DNA of 64,000 nt from Melampsora larici-populina 98AG31 (taxonomy: Eukaryota > Basidiomycota > Pucciniomycetes > Pucciniales > Melampsoraceae). The notes under the pieces were generated by a model. The model made no database searches and was not told the origin of the DNA. It was given only the letters and a program-made list of their open reading frames with translations. The translations under genes and the position numbers were made by a program. Within the stretch, counting starts at the first letter, position 1, and every line of letters begins with the position of its first letter. Positions 61,908 through 64,000 of this stretch are shown piece after piece. The stretch is from contig NW_006768780.1 in assembly GCF_000204055.1 (NCBI RefSeq), forward strand, positions 346,286 through 410,285, read 5' to 3'.

Positions 61908-63668
61908 TCAGTTTTGACTTGAAATGAAGTTATATATATTGTGCGAGATTAGGGCCTCAACTCGAGGACTTAAATGGAGATAATCCTGATGTAGGATAAA
62001 CAATTTCAGATTATGAGTGTTACAAGATGTATGGCAATTTTAAGGGATGAGTAATATATGGAGCAAACATACCCAGAAGAAATAATCGTCAACTTCAGGG
62101 CATACAACCTGTCCAACCAAGCAACTTCCCGTAACATTCTTGATGCCGTACTATAATTTGGGGTGAATGTAAGTAAGCGTGTGGGTGATGCCTCAGCTAC
62201 ACTAGTAGCTTGAATCTCAAGCTGACCTGTTTAGGGGTTTGAAGGATTGAGTTCCAGAGAGGAACGATATCATAAGTCCTGATAAAACCTTTGCTCTCGC
62301 CGTACGCGATTTGAAGTGAATGGACTGCTTCTTTAATTTTCTGTGATATAGAATAGCTGATATGTAAGTTTGAGAAACTGTGGAGAGCATTGTTACCATG
62401 AGAGATTCTGTAAGTGAAGCGTGCATAACCAACTTTGTTGTATTGCTCTATGAGCAGTTGGAGGAGCTTTAACAAGTCGTGTTCCATTTCTTTGTCACCA
62501 TTTGCCCATTTCTGTACGTATTGATGTTGTAGAGGAGCGACATCAACATTAGGGACCGTAACGGCCATATAGCTTGTAGGTATCCTGATCGGGAGGATAG
62601 TGGGGGATACATTTTGTCAATACGAGCAAATATCATCGATAATTCAGGTGTAATGATTAGAGCACTGAGAAGGGTGATATCAGTGAATGGAATCCTGACA
62701 TGTTAGCAGCCACATTTGCACGAAGTTCCTCCATTTGAGACCGAACTTCTGCGACTTGTTTGTCAATTCGGTCGGTGGCATTCAAGAAGAGGTGATCAGT
62801 GGGATATCGAGCACCTTTTCCCCCATTGGGCTCAGGGTCACAAGCATCGATCCAGATTGCGTCAATCGGATTGATTCCAATCCACCAGATATACAGTAAG
62901 CTCCCTTCACCGCCTTCGATGTGGCCAGCTTTAAGGTCAGAAAGGTATTCCTGAATTTCGTCCCGAGTATCAGGAATGTCTACCCCCAAATATGTCAGGT
63001 GTTTATTCGCATGAGCTCCGTTGCTACTCAAAAGAAAAAATGGCAGTAAAACTTTAGTCCGGATACTGAACCTCTATTTTGACGATGAAGATATTTAGAA
63101 GCCTGAAAGCCATTTTCGTTCGATCGTGCTCAGGTTATATCTTACTATGAATAGTCGTAGAGCTTCGGGGGTTGTCTTTGAGACATCTCCTTCACCAGGA
63201 TGTTTGGCCATAGAATTCCGGTAGAATTCGCGCCAAGAGCAGCGTATGGATCTGACGCGCGTAACCAAAGGAAAACTCAGCGTTCTGGCTGTTTCATAAG
63301 TTCGAGCGCGATTATTCGGGTGCTTACTTGTAGCTGGCTCGGTTTTCCGATGTTCGTCGTCTGCAATGAACTCCGGACAACGATAAGTTATCCTGCAGGA
63401 TCGATGCCGAGGTAGTAGAAGGCGTGGTAAAGGAAGAAGCCTCAAATTTATAGGCACACACCTGAATATGAATCTCCGAACACTACCACGCTAGAGTACA
63501 CCACTTTTGGCCTACTTAAATGCTCAGCCGCCCTGAAGAAGTCAAAAAAAATGTTGGTATGATCACCTGAGTGCCGGTGATTAGATTGAGGGCCGTACCA
63601 GCTCGTACTTACTTCGCGACATGTGGTACAATAAAAAACATCAGAAAAGCGACCAAAGAACGAGCCAT
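61908..63668 (-). CDS. Secreted SGNH/GDSL esterase, carbohydrate-esterase-16-like
   Basis: Eight exons join in frame: 63613-63668, 63462-63532, 63328-63360 (33 nt), 63146-63275, 62700-63026, 62227-62572, 62073-62150 and 61908-61985, giving 372 codons. The signal peptide MARSLVAFLMFFIVPHVAKA precedes VVVFGDSYSDD, the GDSL block with nucleophile Ser40. Then come LYDYSYSNGAHAN, the block-III-like WWIGIN (Asn149), YMAVTVPNVDVAPL, and the C-terminal YFFW-DYLH with catalytic Asp348 and His351. All catalytic blocks are present, so the enzyme should be active; acetyl esters of plant cell-wall sugars are the likely substrate by analogy with CE16. The junction 62700/62572 uses a weak GTCAGG donor but keeps phase and homology. 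Flanked by intergenic DNA. Confidence 0.88.
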
Positions 63669-64000
63669 AGTCAAGAGTTGAAAAATTATTTGCTAATATT
63701 TAGGATTCTGGCGATGAAGGAGAGACGCAAAGATGAAGCCTTACTTATATCCTTCGGGAAGGACGATGTAGCATAGAGCCGAACATCTACATTATCTCGG
63801 TCCCAAAACGGGGATGACAATTGGTGTGAGAAACTGAAGATTTTCAAAAACTCCGGGGGCCAAATACTGTCAGTTTCATGAATCATTCCTCATATAACGC
63901 CCATAGTGTTTCGAATGTATGACGATAAAACAGTAAAACAAGGTGTGTGTGTCGCGCAACATCCGACCTCCAGGCGAGATATGTAAACAGGTGACAAAGC
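63669..64000. other. Upstream region of the esterase gene
   Basis: A 66-codon frame at 63686-63886 (-) contains SIWPPEFLKIF, faintly like an SGNH motif (NGxVWPEFL). It lies upstream of the signal peptide and is probably leader or a decayed duplicate. The window ends here. Confidence 0.35.

Noticed and set aside
63095..63457. Single 120-codon minus-strand frame over the esterase
   Set aside because: It spans introns; splicing to GDSYSDDEHRKTEPAT and then LWLRASDPYAALG restores the SGNH pattern.
1..64000. CRISPR array, bacterial operons or viral genome
   Set aside because: No regularly spaced repeats; intron-rich eukaryotic genes throughout; no viral hallmark genes.

Overview
The window looks like nuclear DNA of a basidiomycete, most likely a rust fungus (Pucciniales). 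Genes are cut by many short GT-AG introns, usually 50-100 nt, with some exons of only 17-33 nt. The gene content also fits rusts: secreted uncharacterised families, a fungal alpha-kinase, a CxC5/CxC6-type KDZ-associated protein, a monocarboxylate-type MFS transporter, an intradiol-dioxygenase-like secreted protein and a GDSL esterase. AT-rich intergenic DNA is crowded with transposon relics and small inverted-repeat elements. The genus cannot be fixed from the sequence alone.

Layout. 0.9-2.5 kb (-): complete SGF29 (SAGA chromatin reader). 2.5-5.9 kb: fold-back and LTR-like repeats. 5.9-8.5 kb (-): membrane-anchored or secreted protein with an Asn-rich low-complexity segment; its paralogue lies at 46-48.3 kb (+). 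10-12 kb (+): multi-span membrane protein resembling the basidiomycete DUF6534 family. 13-13.9 kb (+): probable small secreted protein. 14.5-15.1 kb: LINE RNase H relic. 16.5-19.6 kb: PIF/Harbinger-type two-gene transposon (DDE transposase plus Myb/SANT-like protein), each gene broken by an in-frame TGA. 20.2-21.8 kb and 54.9-56.6 kb: two diverged, same-orientation copies of a 1.6-1.8 kb non-coding LTR-like repeat. 23.1-24.2 kb (-): 5'-truncated hAT transposase with a TGA. 27.0-28.2 kb: a TTA-flanked MITE inserted inside a relative. 28.9-31.2 kb (+): open KDZ-associated CxC gene. 38.5-42.4 kb (-): probable alpha-kinase-fold protein and a Cys-cluster protein. 43-44.5 kb (+): intradiol-dioxygenase-like protein with changed iron ligands. 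48.7-50.8 kb: MITE cluster, including one with an empty-site copy beside it. 51.1-53.2 kb (-): MFS transporter. 57.6-60.8 kb: second LINE relic and more MITEs. 61.9-63.7 kb (-): secreted SGNH/GDSL esterase.

The cellular genes do not form an obvious pathway or cluster. Several (two DUF paralogues, dioxygenase-like protein, GDSL esterase, small protein) carry signal peptides or N-terminal anchors, as expected of the secretome of a plant-associated fungus. Exon models were built by hand from splice consensus and reading-frame continuity; where the frame would not close this is stated.
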